Source: Paraburkholderia sp.
GTDB taxonomy: Bacteria > Pseudomonadota > Gammaproteobacteria > Burkholderiales > Burkholderiaceae
DNA length: 64,000 nt
NCBI GenBank assembly: GCA_031286755.1
Contig: JAITTX010000306.1
Coordinates: 1 to 64,000, forward strand
Direction of reading: 5' to 3'
Each line of letters opens with the position of its first letter. The stretch's first letter is position 1. Made by a program: the position numbers and the translations under genes. This document shows positions 25,127 to 33,071 of this stretch, in pieces. The notes beneath the pieces were generated by a model. It had not been told where the DNA came from and did not search any database. It saw only the letters and a program-made list of their open reading frames with translations.

Positions 25127-25494
25127 GCGTCCTCCACCACCGAAAGGCTCGCGCCGTCGTTCAGGCCGGCTTCCAGCGCGAATGGGTCCACGCCGTCGAG
25201 ACAGCCCAGAGTCACGCGCCACCGCATGGGGTCCGTACGCGTCTGATGAAATGGATAGATGCCGCAGTGCTTGCAGAAGTAGTGCCTGGCCACGCGCGTG
25301 TTGAATTGATAGAGCGTAAGGGCATCCGCGCCGCTCACGATGGTGAGTTCACCGGCGGCAAACGGCGGCGACATGAGCGCGCCCTTGCGGCGGCACAGGC
25401 TGCAATTGCAGCGCGAGGCGGGCGTGAGCGCGGTGCGGACCTCGAAGCGCACGGCCCCGCAGTGACACGATCCGTGCAGCGTTGCGGCGTTCAT
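25123..25494 (-). CDS. GFA/CENP-V family zinc-binding protein
   Basis: A 123-aa protein of the glutathione-dependent-formaldehyde-activating (GFA/CENP-V) fold. Zinc ligands are visible in GSCHCGAVRF, SRCNCSLCRRKGAL and YFCKHCGIYPFHQ. Many members act in S-hydroxymethyl-glutathione or other thiol-aldehyde handling, but most are uncharacterised. The ATG at 25494 has GGGAG upstream and gives the family length. It is the first gene of the four-gene unit that ends with the histidine kinase. Confidence 0.85.
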   Translation of the reverse strand: MNAATLHGSCHCGAVRFEVRTALTPASRCNCSLCRRKGALMSPPFAAGELTIVSGADALTLYQFNTRVARHYFCKHCGIYPFHQTRTDPMRWRVTLGCLDGVDPFALEAGLNDGASLSVVEDA

Positions 25495-25734
25495 GGTGCG
25501 TTCTCCCTGATGTGTCAATGGCGATGGATGCTTTATAGCGCAGCGCGCGCGGCGCCATGTATCCCAATGTATCTGCCTGGACGGCCGATACAAAACATTG
25601 CACGCGCACGCCAATTTTCGGGCTCCGGCCTGGGGCTCCGGCATCGCGCAGAACGCACGGTATCAGAATCGCATGGCTTGCATGCCCACGGTGGCATCGT
25701 CGAGAATGGACGCACCCTCACTCATCGCACCGCC

Positions 25735-26469
25735 ATGAAAATCGCCGCCCTCTCGGACATTCACGGCAATCTCGCCGCGCTCGACGCCGTACTGCGCCAC
25801 ATCCGCTCGCAGGGCGCGGACCTGATCGTCAATCTCGGCGACATCGTGTCCGGATCGCTCTGGCCAGCCGAAACGGCCGACCGGTTGATGGCGCTCGATC
25901 TGCCCGCCATCCGCGGCAATCACGAGCGGCAATTGCTTGCCGGCGACATCGGGAGCATGAGGCAGTCCGACCGCTTCGCGCGCGCGGCGTTGCGCGCCGA
26001 TCAGCTCGACTGGATCGCAGGGCTGCCGGCGACGCTGCGCATTGCCGGCGACGTGCTGATGGTCCACGGCACACCGGCGAGCGATCTCGACTTTTTTCTG
26101 GAAACCGTGAACGAACAAGGATGCCGCGCCGCCACCCAGGAAGAAGTCGAGCAGCGCGCGGGCCATGGCGCCGAGCGCCTGATTCTTTGCGGGCATACGC
26201 ACGTGCCGCGCAGCGCGACCCTCGGCGATGGACGCCTCGTCGTCAATCCGGGCAGCGTGGGACTCCAGGCCTACGACGACGACCAGCCGTGGCCGTATCG
26301 CATCGAAACGGGCTCGCCGCATGCGCGCTATGCCAGCGTCACGCGCACGAAAGCGGGATGGAGCGTGGAATTCCATACGGTCGAATACGACTGGAACGGC
26401 GCGGCGGATCAGGCGCGCGCCAATGGGCGGCCAGAATGGGAGATGGCGTTGCGTGAGGGGCGTTGTTGA
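25735..26469 (+). CDS. calcineurin-like metallophosphoesterase (YfcE/MJ0936 type)
   Basis: A 244-aa metallophosphoesterase. Metal-binding motifs occur in order: ALSDIHGN (residues 5-12), NLGDIVSG, IRGNHERQ, VMVHGTP and CGHTHVPR, then NPGSVGLQ. This is the full di-metal set of small YfcE-like phosphodiesterases with a lid region suited to small phosphodiesters. The substrate is unknown. The ATG at 25735 begins directly at the first beta strand. It stands alone between the leftward GFA unit and a leftward MFS gene. Confidence 0.88.
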   Translation: MKIAALSDIHGNLAALDAVLRHIRSQGADLIVNLGDIVSGSLWPAETADRLMALDLPAIRGNHERQLLAGDIGSMRQSDRFARAALRADQLDWIAGLPATLRIAGDVLMVHGTPASDLDFFLETVNEQGCRAATQEEVEQRAGHGAERLILCGHTHVPRSATLGDGRLVVNPGSVGLQAYDDDQPWPYRIETGSPHARYASVTRTKAGWSVEFHTVEYDWNGAADQARANGRPEWEMALREGRC

Positions 26470-26518
26470 TCTCCGGACAAGGCGTCAGCCTGAACCGCGC
26501 AAAGCTCTGCGCATAGCG

Positions 26519-27739
26519 CTAGCCTGGCGCCGCCCGCCTCGCCAGCGCCCGAACCGCCACCGCCGCCGCGGCAATGCCGGACGCCGCGCCCACTACGAGC
26601 GCCCAGCGCGGCCCCCAGTGGTCCGCCACCCAGCCCACGATCGGCGCCCCAACAGGCGTGCCGCCCAGCGCCACGGCCAGGCGTATCGCCATCACGCGCC
26701 CGCGCATCGATGGCTCGGTGGACAGTTGCATCAGGCTATTGGTCTCGGTCGTCAAGGTCAGCGCCGCAATGCCGATCAGCACCAGCGCCGCGCCAAACCA
26801 GCCGTAGCTCGGCGCGAGCGCAGCCAGCCCGCAGCCGATGCCGAACACCGCCGACGCAATCAGGAGCGAGCCAAAGCGCGGGTTGCTGCGATGCGCGCCG
26901 AACAGCGCGCCTGTCACCGTCCCCACCGCCATCAGCGAGGAAAGCAGGCCATAGCCGCCCGCATCGGCATGAAAGACGCGCACGGCCATGGTGGAAATGA
27001 AGATCGGGAAATTGAGGCCGAACGTGCCGATCAGAAACAGCATCACCACGATGGCCTTGAGATCCGGACGCGCCCACACATAGCGAAAGCCCGCCACGAG
27101 GCTACCCTTCGCGGGCGTCGCTCGCGCGCGCACGCGCAACTCCTGCGCGCGCAGCCGCGTGAGCGAGATCAGCACCGCCACGAACGACAGGCCGTTGAGC
27201 ACGAATGCCCAGCCCACGCCCACCGAAGCGATCACCACGCCCGCCACCGCAGGGCCGATCATGCGCGCGGCGTTGAACGAGGTTGAATTGAGCGCCACGG
27301 CGTTGGCCAGGTCGGCGTCGCCAACCAGTTCGGAGACGAAGGTCTGGCGCACCGGCGAATCGAACGCCGTGGTGCTGCCGAACAGAAACGCGAAGACATA
27401 GACATGCCAGAGCCGCACCGCGCCGGTGATCGTGAGCACGCCCAGTGCAAGCGCGAGCAGGCCCAGCGTGGCCTGCGTGATCATCAGCAGACGCCGCTGA
27501 TTCATGTGGTCGGCGGCATAGCCCGACCAGGGCAGAAAGAGCATCTGCGGCCCGAACTGCAAGCCCATGACCACGCCCACCGCCGCCGCGCTGTGGTGCG
27601 TGAGGCCCGTGAGCACGAGCCAGTCCTGCGCGGTGCGCTGCATCCACGTGCCGATGTTGGACACCAGTGCGCCCGCCGCCCAGACGCGGTAATTGAAGCT
27701 GCGCAGCGAGCGGAACATACCTGTGGAGGAGTCGCTCAT
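26519..27739 (-). CDS. MFS exporter (MFS_3/EntS-like)
   Basis: A 406-aa inner-membrane transporter with about 12 hydrophobic helices. Its N-terminus RSFNYRVWAAGALVSNIGTW and the sequence TAQDWLVLTGLTHHSAAAVG match the MFS_3 group that includes the enterobactin exporter EntS and various drug exporters. A later AFDSPVRQTFVSELVG segment is also typical. The ATG at 27739 has a GGAGG-like site. The ligand cannot be inferred: no biosynthetic gene is adjacent and the nearest siderophore locus is 10 kb away. Confidence 0.85.
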   Translation of the reverse strand: MSDSSTGMFRSLRSFNYRVWAAGALVSNIGTWMQRTAQDWLVLTGLTHHSAAAVGVVMGLQFGPQMLFLPWSGYAADHMNQRRLLMITQATLGLLALALGVLTITGAVRLWHVYVFAFLFGSTTAFDSPVRQTFVSELVGDADLANAVALNSTSFNAARMIGPAVAGVVIASVGVGWAFVLNGLSFVAVLISLTRLRAQELRVRARATPAKGSLVAGFRYVWARPDLKAIVVMLFLIGTFGLNFPIFISTMAVRVFHADAGGYGLLSSLMAVGTVTGALFGAHRSNPRFGSLLIASAVFGIGCGLAALAPSYGWFGAALVLIGIAALTLTTETNSLMQLSTEPSMRGRVMAIRLAVALGGTPVGAPIVGWVADHWGPRWALVVGAASGIAAAAVAVRALARRAAPG

Positions 27740-27876
27740 GGGCCGCGCCTTCAGTCTTGAACGCGCGGATCGAACTTGCCAACCGGCGCGCGCCATTCGG
27801 GTGCGGGCGCGTTGGCCAGTTCGGGAAGGGAATCGGCGTGTCGTTGGATCATGGACGCATTCTACGGAATATGAGG

Positions 27877-28080
27877 TCAGCCTGGAAAGGCGGGCTTCAT
27901 GCTTTGGCGCGGGATGTGGCGGCGCGGCGGCGTTGCGCGATGGCGCCGCGCAAGCTGTGCATGTGGACCGATACAGCAATATGCGCCAATGCTCATGTCG
28001 CCAGTCGCGACCGCGGAAGGATACCCATACGCGGATGCCTCCACGCGAGAGCGCACGCCGTTGAATTCGAAAAGCGCCAT
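27877..28080 (-). pseudogene. truncated, frameshifted gamma-carbonic-anhydrase-like (PaaY/CaiE-type) gene
   Basis: The 67 codons from the ATG at 28080 begin with MALFEFNGVRSRVEASAYGY and continue PSAVATGDMSIGAYCCIGPH, closely resembling the N-terminus of PaaY/gamma-carbonic-anhydrase hexapeptide proteins, where the next residues should be A-S/N-L-R-G-D. Here the frame reads AQLARRH, but removing one base restores ASLRGA. After that point no further left-handed-helix repeats are present. Full-length members have about 170-200 residues, so this is a decayed fragment. It lies between two divergent MFS genes. I infer the pseudogene by recalled family pattern, not by alignment. Confidence 0.55.
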
Positions 28081-28269
28081 GAAGCATTTCCGTTGCAGTT
28101 CCAACCGGGGAATTGAACCACAAGAACCGGATAGCCCCACTCTCCGCGTGCCCATAGACTCGATTCCAAAGCTCCAGACATATCACTTGCGCCATCCGGC
28201 GCGTCTGCCCCGAAACGAGTCATTCCACAGTACTACCAGGTAAATTAAACCGGCATCGGAAGAACCGCC

Positions 28270-29523
28270 ATGAACAATCCGCACACGCAATCCGTCGTCA
28301 ATCGACTCTCTCACGCGAGCCTCGCCGCGCAGTTCAGCGAGCAGATGACCATTGCCGTCATTCCGATCGCCGCCGTCGTGGCCTTCAACGCCACGGCACA
28401 GCAAACCGCCGCGCTGCAGGCCGTCAACACGCTGCCGTTCCTGCTGCTCTCGCTGCCGGCCGGCGTGATTGCCGACCGCATGCGCCGCAAGCATCTCATG
28501 GTCGTGACTGAGCTTCTGCGCGCCGCCGCCCTCTTCGTATTGTTCGCGCTGTTCTCGCGTCATGCGCTCACGCTCGTCACGCTGGGCGCATTGGGATTCG
28601 CCATCGCCACCGGCACCGTGGTGTTCAGCGTGGCGGCGCCCTCGCTCGTGGCCGCGCTCGTCGACACCAGCGGCCTGCTCGCCGCCAACCGGCGCCTGGA
28701 GATCGCGCGCAGCATCGCCTATACGGCGGGGCCATCGGTGGGCGGCATGCTTGCCGGCTGGGGTTCCGGTGTGTTCGCCTTTCTCGCCGCATTCACGCTC
28801 TCGCTCGTGAGCGCGGGCTTCATGGCGCGCTTGCCCCGCGAGGCGCGCCGCGCGCCTTCGGGCCGGCACGTCGCCCAGGAACTCGCGGACGGCCTGCGTT
28901 TCATCGGCGGCAACCCCTGGCTGCGCCCCATCGTTGCGACAGCGTTCGTATTCAACACGTCGTGGTTTCTGCTGCTTTCCGTGTTCGCGTGGTACGCGAT
29001 CCATCGGCTTGCATTCAGCGCCTCGGAGGTGGGTTTCGCGCTGGGCGTCTACGGATTCGGCATGATCGCGGGCGCGTTTCTCTACCCGGGTCTCGCGAAG
29101 CGGCTCGCGTTCGGCCGGCAAATCCTGCTGGGTCCGTCGTGCGCCGCCATCGCCGCCGTGCTCATGGCCTGCAGCACGCTCGTGCATGCGAAGGCGTCGG
29201 CATCGCCCGTATTCGCGGCGTTCTTTCTGTTCGGCTTCGGGCCCATCGTGTGGACGATCTCCACCACCTCGCTACGCCAGATCGTCACGCCCGGGCACCT
29301 CATCGCGCGGGTTTCCTCGGTGATCATGATGGCGACGGCCGGCGCGCGGCCGCTTGGCGCCCTGCTGGGCGCGTGGCTGAGCACGCGCTTTGGCATCGGC
29401 AGTTGCCTCGTGGGGGTGCTGATCGGCTTCGGCGCGCAGCTTGCGATCATCGTGTTCTCGCAGCCCGTGCGCCTGCGCTCGATCACCACGCTGAACGAGG
29501 CACCCGCGACCGCCGCGGCCTGA
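28270..29523 (+). CDS. MFS transporter (MFS_3/EntS-like exporter)
   Basis: A 417-aa inner-membrane transporter. The sequences LPFLLLSLPAGVIADRMRRK and GPSVGGMLAGWGSGVFAFLAAF, with AANRRLEIARSIAYTAG in the central loop, fit the EntS-like MFS_3 group of exporters. It is divergent from the related transporter at 26519-27739 but clearly not a recent duplicate: the residues differ widely. Substrate unknown; drug or metabolite efflux is the usual role. The gene ends 73 bp before a 24-bp palindrome shared with the convergent gene. Confidence 0.87.
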   Translation: MNNPHTQSVVNRLSHASLAAQFSEQMTIAVIPIAAVVAFNATAQQTAALQAVNTLPFLLLSLPAGVIADRMRRKHLMVVTELLRAAALFVLFALFSRHALTLVTLGALGFAIATGTVVFSVAAPSLVAALVDTSGLLAANRRLEIARSIAYTAGPSVGGMLAGWGSGVFAFLAAFTLSLVSAGFMARLPREARRAPSGRHVAQELADGLRFIGGNPWLRPIVATAFVFNTSWFLLLSVFAWYAIHRLAFSASEVGFALGVYGFGMIAGAFLYPGLAKRLAFGRQILLGPSCAAIAAVLMACSTLVHAKASASPVFAAFFLFGFGPIVWTISTTSLRQIVTPGHLIARVSSVIMMATAGARPLGALLGAWLSTRFGIGSCLVGVLIGFGAQLAIIVFSQPVRLRSITTLNEAPATAAA

Positions 29524-29595
29524 GCCATTCCGTGGGCCGCCCGTCTCCGCAAATATCGCCGGCAAGCCCAATTAGCGGAAATCGCCAAATTTGCA

Positions 29596-29619
29596 ATAAA
29601 TCTCCACGTGGAGATTTAT
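29596..29619. terminator. 24-bp perfect palindrome between convergent genes
   Basis: ATAAATCTCCAC (29596-29607) is followed directly by its reverse complement (29608-29619). It is 17 bp past the stop of the leftward Ldh gene and 73 bp past the MFS stop. The likely role is a bidirectional terminator or mRNA 3' end; there is no clear T tract. Confidence 0.45.
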
Positions 29620-29635
29620 ATGGGGCACGATCGAA

Positions 29636-30658
29636 TCAGTCGAACAGCCTCATGACATCGTCGTAAAGCGCCTGCGGAATGCGCACGCCATCGCGCTCAC
29701 TGCGCTCGCGCGCCTCGAAGCGCCGCTGCGAAGGCAAGCGCGCGCCCTGCCCGACCACGGCCGCAAACAGCCGCTCGGCCCGGGCCTGCCCCGCCGCATA
29801 ATCCGCGCCGAGAAAGCGGCGCGGATCGATCGCGATCACCAGTTCGCCGTGGCACGGGCTTGCCCCCGCGCCCCCGTCGAAGGCCTGCGACTCCATGCTC
29901 GTGAGATCGCCGATCAGCGCGCCCGCGAGCAGTTCCACCATGGCCGCCAGCGCCGAGCCCTTGTGGCCGCCGAAGGTCTGCATCGCGCCTTCCAGCGCGG
30001 CGCGCGCGTCCGTGGTGGGCTTGCCCTCGCTGTCGATGGCCCAATGATCGGGAATGGGCTTGCCTTCGCGCGCGTGCAGTTCGATATCGCCGCGCGCAAT
30101 CGCGCTGGTCGCGAAGTCGAAGACGAACGGATGCCCGTGCTCGCGCGGCCAGGCAAAGGCAATGGGATTGGTGCCGAACACGCCGCGCGTGCCGCCAGCC
30201 GGCGCGACCCAGCTATGGCTCGGGTTCATCGCGAGGCCCACCAGGCCTTGCGCCGCAATCGCCTCCACCTCGGGCCATAGCGCCGAAAAATGAAAGCAGC
30301 GATTGATGGCCATCGCAGCCAGACCTTGTGTGCGGGCCTTTTCCGCCAGCACCGGCAAGCCCGTCTCGAAGGCGAGCAATGAAAAGCCATAATGCGCATC
30401 CACGGCGAGCACGCCCGGCGACACATCGCGCAAGGTGGGCTCCGCGCGCGGATCGACCTTGCCGCTGCGCACGGAGCGCACGCAGCCGAGCAAACGATAG
30501 ATGCCGTGCGAATGGCATTCGTCGCGCTGCCCCTGGGTGATGACGCGCGCGATCGCCTCGGCGTGCGCGGCCGAAAGGCCGTGATGCATGAGCGCCTTGC
30601 GTGCCAATGCGAAGAGTTCATCGAGCGAAAGCACGACGCCCGGTTGTTGATTAGTCAT
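29636..30658 (-). CDS. Ldh family oxidoreductase, probable pyrroline/piperideine-2-carboxylate reductase
   Basis: A 340-aa NAD(P)H-dependent enzyme of the malate/L-lactate dehydrogenase (YlbC/YbiC) family. Seen: HGIYRLLGCVRSVRSGKVDP with the family His, GFSLLAFETGLPVLAEKA, NPSHSWVAPAGGTRGVFGTN and GHKGSALAAMVELL. In Pseudomonas, members encoded beside hydroxyproline genes reduce delta-1-pyrroline-2-carboxylate to L-proline (trans-3-hydroxyproline route) or piperideine-2-carboxylate. Because it lies at the end of a hydroxyproline cluster, that role is favoured over malate or ureidoglycolate oxidation. A terminator separates it from the deaminase gene, so it may have its own promoter in the 276-bp gap. 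Confidence 0.8.
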   Translation of the reverse strand: MTNQQPGVVLSLDELFALARKALMHHGLSAAHAEAIARVITQGQRDECHSHGIYRLLGCVRSVRSGKVDPRAEPTLRDVSPGVLAVDAHYGFSLLAFETGLPVLAEKARTQGLAAMAINRCFHFSALWPEVEAIAAQGLVGLAMNPSHSWVAPAGGTRGVFGTNPIAFAWPREHGHPFVFDFATSAIARGDIELHAREGKPIPDHWAIDSEGKPTTDARAALEGAMQTFGGHKGSALAAMVELLAGALIGDLTSMESQAFDGGAGASPCHGELVIAIDPRRFLGADYAAGQARAERLFAAVVGQGARLPSQRRFEARERSERDGVRIPQALYDDVMRLFD

Positions 30659-30826
30659 CCCTATTTCCTCATCGGTCGATCACGCGATTCCCGCGCCTCG
30701 TGAGCCCGGGCGGGTTGCCCTCGCGCAGCGCCATGGGCGGCCAATCATCCGGCCAGTCGCGATATGAAACCGGGAACGGGAAGCGCTCGATCAGCGGCTG
30801 GCCAGCGATGCTCCTGGTGCCGCCGC

Positions 30827-30858
30827 AAAAAAATAAACCGGGCCGGCGAGGCCCGGTT
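30827..30858 (-). terminator. terminator of the deaminase gene
   Basis: AACCGGGCC (30836-30844) pairs with GGCCCGGTT (30850-30858), 5-nt loop. On the minus strand the stem is followed by a T run (complement of A residues 30827-30833). Confidence 0.8.
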
Positions 30859-30934
30859 CAAAACGAATGGGAAGGCAACCGCCGCGCCCGCCTTGATCCA
30901 GCGGGCAGGCTGCGGCTTGCGCCGCACGCGGGCT

Positions 30935-31855
30935 TCAGAGCCCCACGTCGGGCAGTTGCGGGCGCGTCGCGAGCGCCTTTTCCATCACCGCTTTCACGTG
31001 CGCGAGCGCCTCGCCTTCCAGCGCGAGCCGCGGCGCACGCGTGAGCGCGCTGCCACGGCCCACGAGTTCTTCGCACAGCTTGATGCACTGCACGAGGTCG
31101 GGGCGCGCGTCAAGATGCAGCAGCGGCATGAACCAGTGATAGAGCGCGAGCGCTTCGTCGAAACGCTTTTGCTTCGCGAGGCGGAACAGCGTCTCGCCTT
31201 CCTTCGGAAACACGTTCGACATGCCCGAGACCCAGCCCTGCGCGCCCACGGCAATGCTCTCGACCACCACGTCGTCGAGGCCCGCGAACAACACGAAGCG
31301 GTCGCCCACGGCGTTGCGCAGGTCGATGAAGCGGCTCGTGTCGCCCGACGAATCCTTGAAGCAGACGATGTTCTCGCAATCCTGAATGGCGATCAGCACG
31401 TCGGGCGTGACGTCGTTCTTGTAGACGGGCGGGTTGTTGTAGACCATCACCGGCAGGTCGGTGCTCGACGCCACCGCGCGAAAGTGCGCGGCGGTCTCGT
31501 GCGGCTTGGCCGAGTACACGAGCGCCGGCATCACCATCACGCCGTCCACGCCCACGCGCTGCGCCTCGCGCACGGTCTGGCGCGCGAACTCGGTGGTGAA
31601 CTCGGCCACGCCCGCGATCACCGGCACCTTGCCGCCCGCCGCATCGCGCGCGGCCTCGATCACGGACAGTTTCTCGCTGGTGTTGAGCGAGGTGTTCTCG
31701 CCCACCGTGCCGCAGACCACGAGGCCCGACACGCCATCCTTGACGAGGTTGCTCACCACCCGGTGGGTCGCCTCGATATCGACCGAGAAGTCCGGCTTGA
31801 ACTGGGTGCTGACGGCGGGAAACACCCCGCTCCATTGGATAGCGTTGCGGCTCAC
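30935..31855 (-). CDS. lhpC: 1-pyrroline-4-hydroxy-2-carboxylate deaminase (DapA superfamily)
   Basis: A 306-aa class I aldolase-fold enzyme. The Schiff-base Lys167 lies in IVCFKDSSGD and the proton-relay Tyr139 in VMVYNNP; GTVGENTSL is the substrate-carboxylate loop. In a cluster with hydroxyproline epimerase and D-hydroxyproline dehydrogenase, the expected reaction is deamination and dehydration of 1-pyrroline-4-hydroxy-2-carboxylate to alpha-ketoglutarate semialdehyde. The start is GTG (31853-31855) with a strong AAGGAG ribosome site 9 bp before it. It is separated from the regulator gene by a 259-bp region with inverted and tandem repeats, so it may be regulated on its own. Confidence 0.88.
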   Translation of the reverse strand: MSRNAIQWSGVFPAVSTQFKPDFSVDIEATHRVVSNLVKDGVSGLVVCGTVGENTSLNTSEKLSVIEAARDAAGGKVPVIAGVAEFTTEFARQTVREAQRVGVDGVMVMPALVYSAKPHETAAHFRAVASSTDLPVMVYNNPPVYKNDVTPDVLIAIQDCENIVCFKDSSGDTSRFIDLRNAVGDRFVLFAGLDDVVVESIAVGAQGWVSGMSNVFPKEGETLFRLAKQKRFDEALALYHWFMPLLHLDARPDLVQCIKLCEELVGRGSALTRAPRLALEGEALAHVKAVMEKALATRPQLPDVGL

Positions 31856-32040
31856 AGTGACAATCTCCTTCGTGGAATGAATCGCGCCAACACGGTGTGG
31901 CGATGTGAAGAAGTATCGCTATCCCGCGCCCGTAAAGCTTGGGGGCTTTCGCGACTCAGGAAGACGAAATCGGCACAGTGGAGCGCGCCGGCGCGAACGC
32001 GGGCGACGGGCATACGCGCCCGATCCGGGACAACCCCAGG

Positions 32041-32058
32041 AGATTCGCGCGCGAATCT
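32041..32058. promoter_or_regulatory. 18-bp palindrome upstream of the deaminase gene
   Basis: AGATTCGCGCGCGAATCT is a perfect palindrome in the 259-bp region between the AraC-type regulator gene and the deaminase gene. It could be an operator for the deaminase promoter or part of the regulator's terminator; the sequence alone does not decide. Confidence 0.35.
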
Positions 32059-32073
32059 TGCGCAGGCGGCACG

Positions 32074-32110
32074 CTTGCGGGCTTGCGGGCTTGCGGGCTT
32101 GCGGGCTTGC
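32074..32110. repeat. octanucleotide tandem repeat CTTGCGGG
   Basis: Four full copies of CTTGCGGG plus CTTGC, in perfect tandem, end 4 bp before the stop codon of the AraC-type gene. Copy number may vary between strains through slippage. Confidence 0.85.
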
Positions 32111-32114
32111 AAGC

Positions 32115-32900
32115 CTACGCGCCGCCGCGCCCCGCTTCGCCGGGCTGCGGATGCAGCAGCGCGCGGTACTGGCTCGGCGTGAGGCCCACCGTGGCCTTGA
32201 ATTGCCGCGTAAACGCGCTGTGATCGTTATAGCCGCAGCGCGTGGCGACGTCGGTGATGCTGAGTTCGCCGGCGAGCAATTCGGAGGCGGCGTCGAGCCG
32301 CGTCTTCAGCAGCATCTGGCGCGGCGTGAGATGGAAGATCTTGTGGAAATAGCGCTCGATCTGCGCCACCGACATGTCGATCAGCGTGGCCAGATGCGAA
32401 AGCTTGAGCGGCTGCGCATAGTTGTCCTGGATGTATTTCGCGGCAACGGCGAGGCGCTGATACGCGGGATGCGTGCCCTCGGCCGCCTGCAGGTCGCGCG
32501 AGATGCCGGCCACGCCCAGCACGCGCCCTTGCGCGTCGTGCAGCGGCACCTTGGAAGTGAGGCACCAGCCCGGCTGGCGCCCCGGATAGAGATGCAATTC
32601 GAGCTGGTCGATGAGCCGGCTGTTCAGGCGCACGACGGCCTGGTCCTGCTCCGTGTAGATGCGGCCGAAGCGCCGCGGGAAAACCTCTTCCGCAGTCTTG
32701 CCGAGCAGCGCGCGCTTGTCCTTGAAGCCGCAACGCGCCGCCAGCGTGAGGTTGGCGATCACATAGCGCGCCTCGTGGTCTTTCACGAAGAAGACCACGT
32801 CGGGCATGGCGTCGAAGAGCGGTTCGAGCAGGGAGAAATGCGCCACCATCTGCGGCAGCGTCGTGTTTTCGTGGGCGGCGGGCAGAACCAGGGCGGGCAT
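32115..32900 (-). CDS. PAS-domain AraC family regulator, likely of hydroxyproline catabolism
   Basis: A 261-aa activator with an N-terminal PAS/PAC domain (about residues 22-140, e.g. DAMPDVVFFVKDHEARYVIA and LGVAGISRDLQ) and a C-terminal pair of AraC helix-turn-helix motifs (HLATLIDMSVAQIERYFHKI and ITDVATRCGYNDHSAFTRQF). This architecture is that of the LhpR-type regulators next to bacterial hydroxyproline genes. It lies inside the cluster, between the dehydrogenase genes and the deaminase gene, all on the minus strand. The probable inducer is hydroxyproline or a pyrroline intermediate. Confidence 0.87.
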   Translation of the reverse strand: MPALVLPAAHENTTLPQMVAHFSLLEPLFDAMPDVVFFVKDHEARYVIANLTLAARCGFKDKRALLGKTAEEVFPRRFGRIYTEQDQAVVRLNSRLIDQLELHLYPGRQPGWCLTSKVPLHDAQGRVLGVAGISRDLQAAEGTHPAYQRLAVAAKYIQDNYAQPLKLSHLATLIDMSVAQIERYFHKIFHLTPRQMLLKTRLDAASELLAGELSITDVATRCGYNDHSAFTRQFKATVGLTPSQYRALLHPQPGEAGRGGA

Positions 32901-33002
32901 CGCGAAGCGGGTCGAGTCGGGATCCGCTCGATTATGCCCTCGCCATGCGGGCTTGCGTGCGCGAAAGAAAATCGGGCGGGGAAGGCGCGCGCCGCCCGGC
33001 GA

Positions 33003-33018
33003 CTGTGCAGATGCACAG
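33003..33018. promoter_or_regulatory. inverted repeat upstream of the AraC-type regulator
   Basis: CTGTGCA (33003-33009) and TGCACAG (33012-33018) are perfect inverted arms around GA, in the 171-bp gap between the dehydrogenase and regulator genes. Possible operator; a 10-nt tandem duplication (CCCGCTTGTA twice, 33032-33051) lies next to it. Confidence 0.35.
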
Positions 33019-33071
33019 GTCCGGCTCGATGCCCGCTTGTACCCGCTTGTACCTTGTGCCGCTCGTACCGC

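Noticed and set aside
26519..29523. Two divergent MFS exporters as a siderophore export pair
   Set aside because: They resemble EntS-type proteins, but the siderophore locus 12 kb away has its own embedded exporter and no Fur-like site was seen here.
33032..33051. Tandem duplication of CCCGCTTGTA upstream of the AraC-type gene
   Set aside because: Only two copies; noted beside the inverted repeat but too weak to be called an operator alone.
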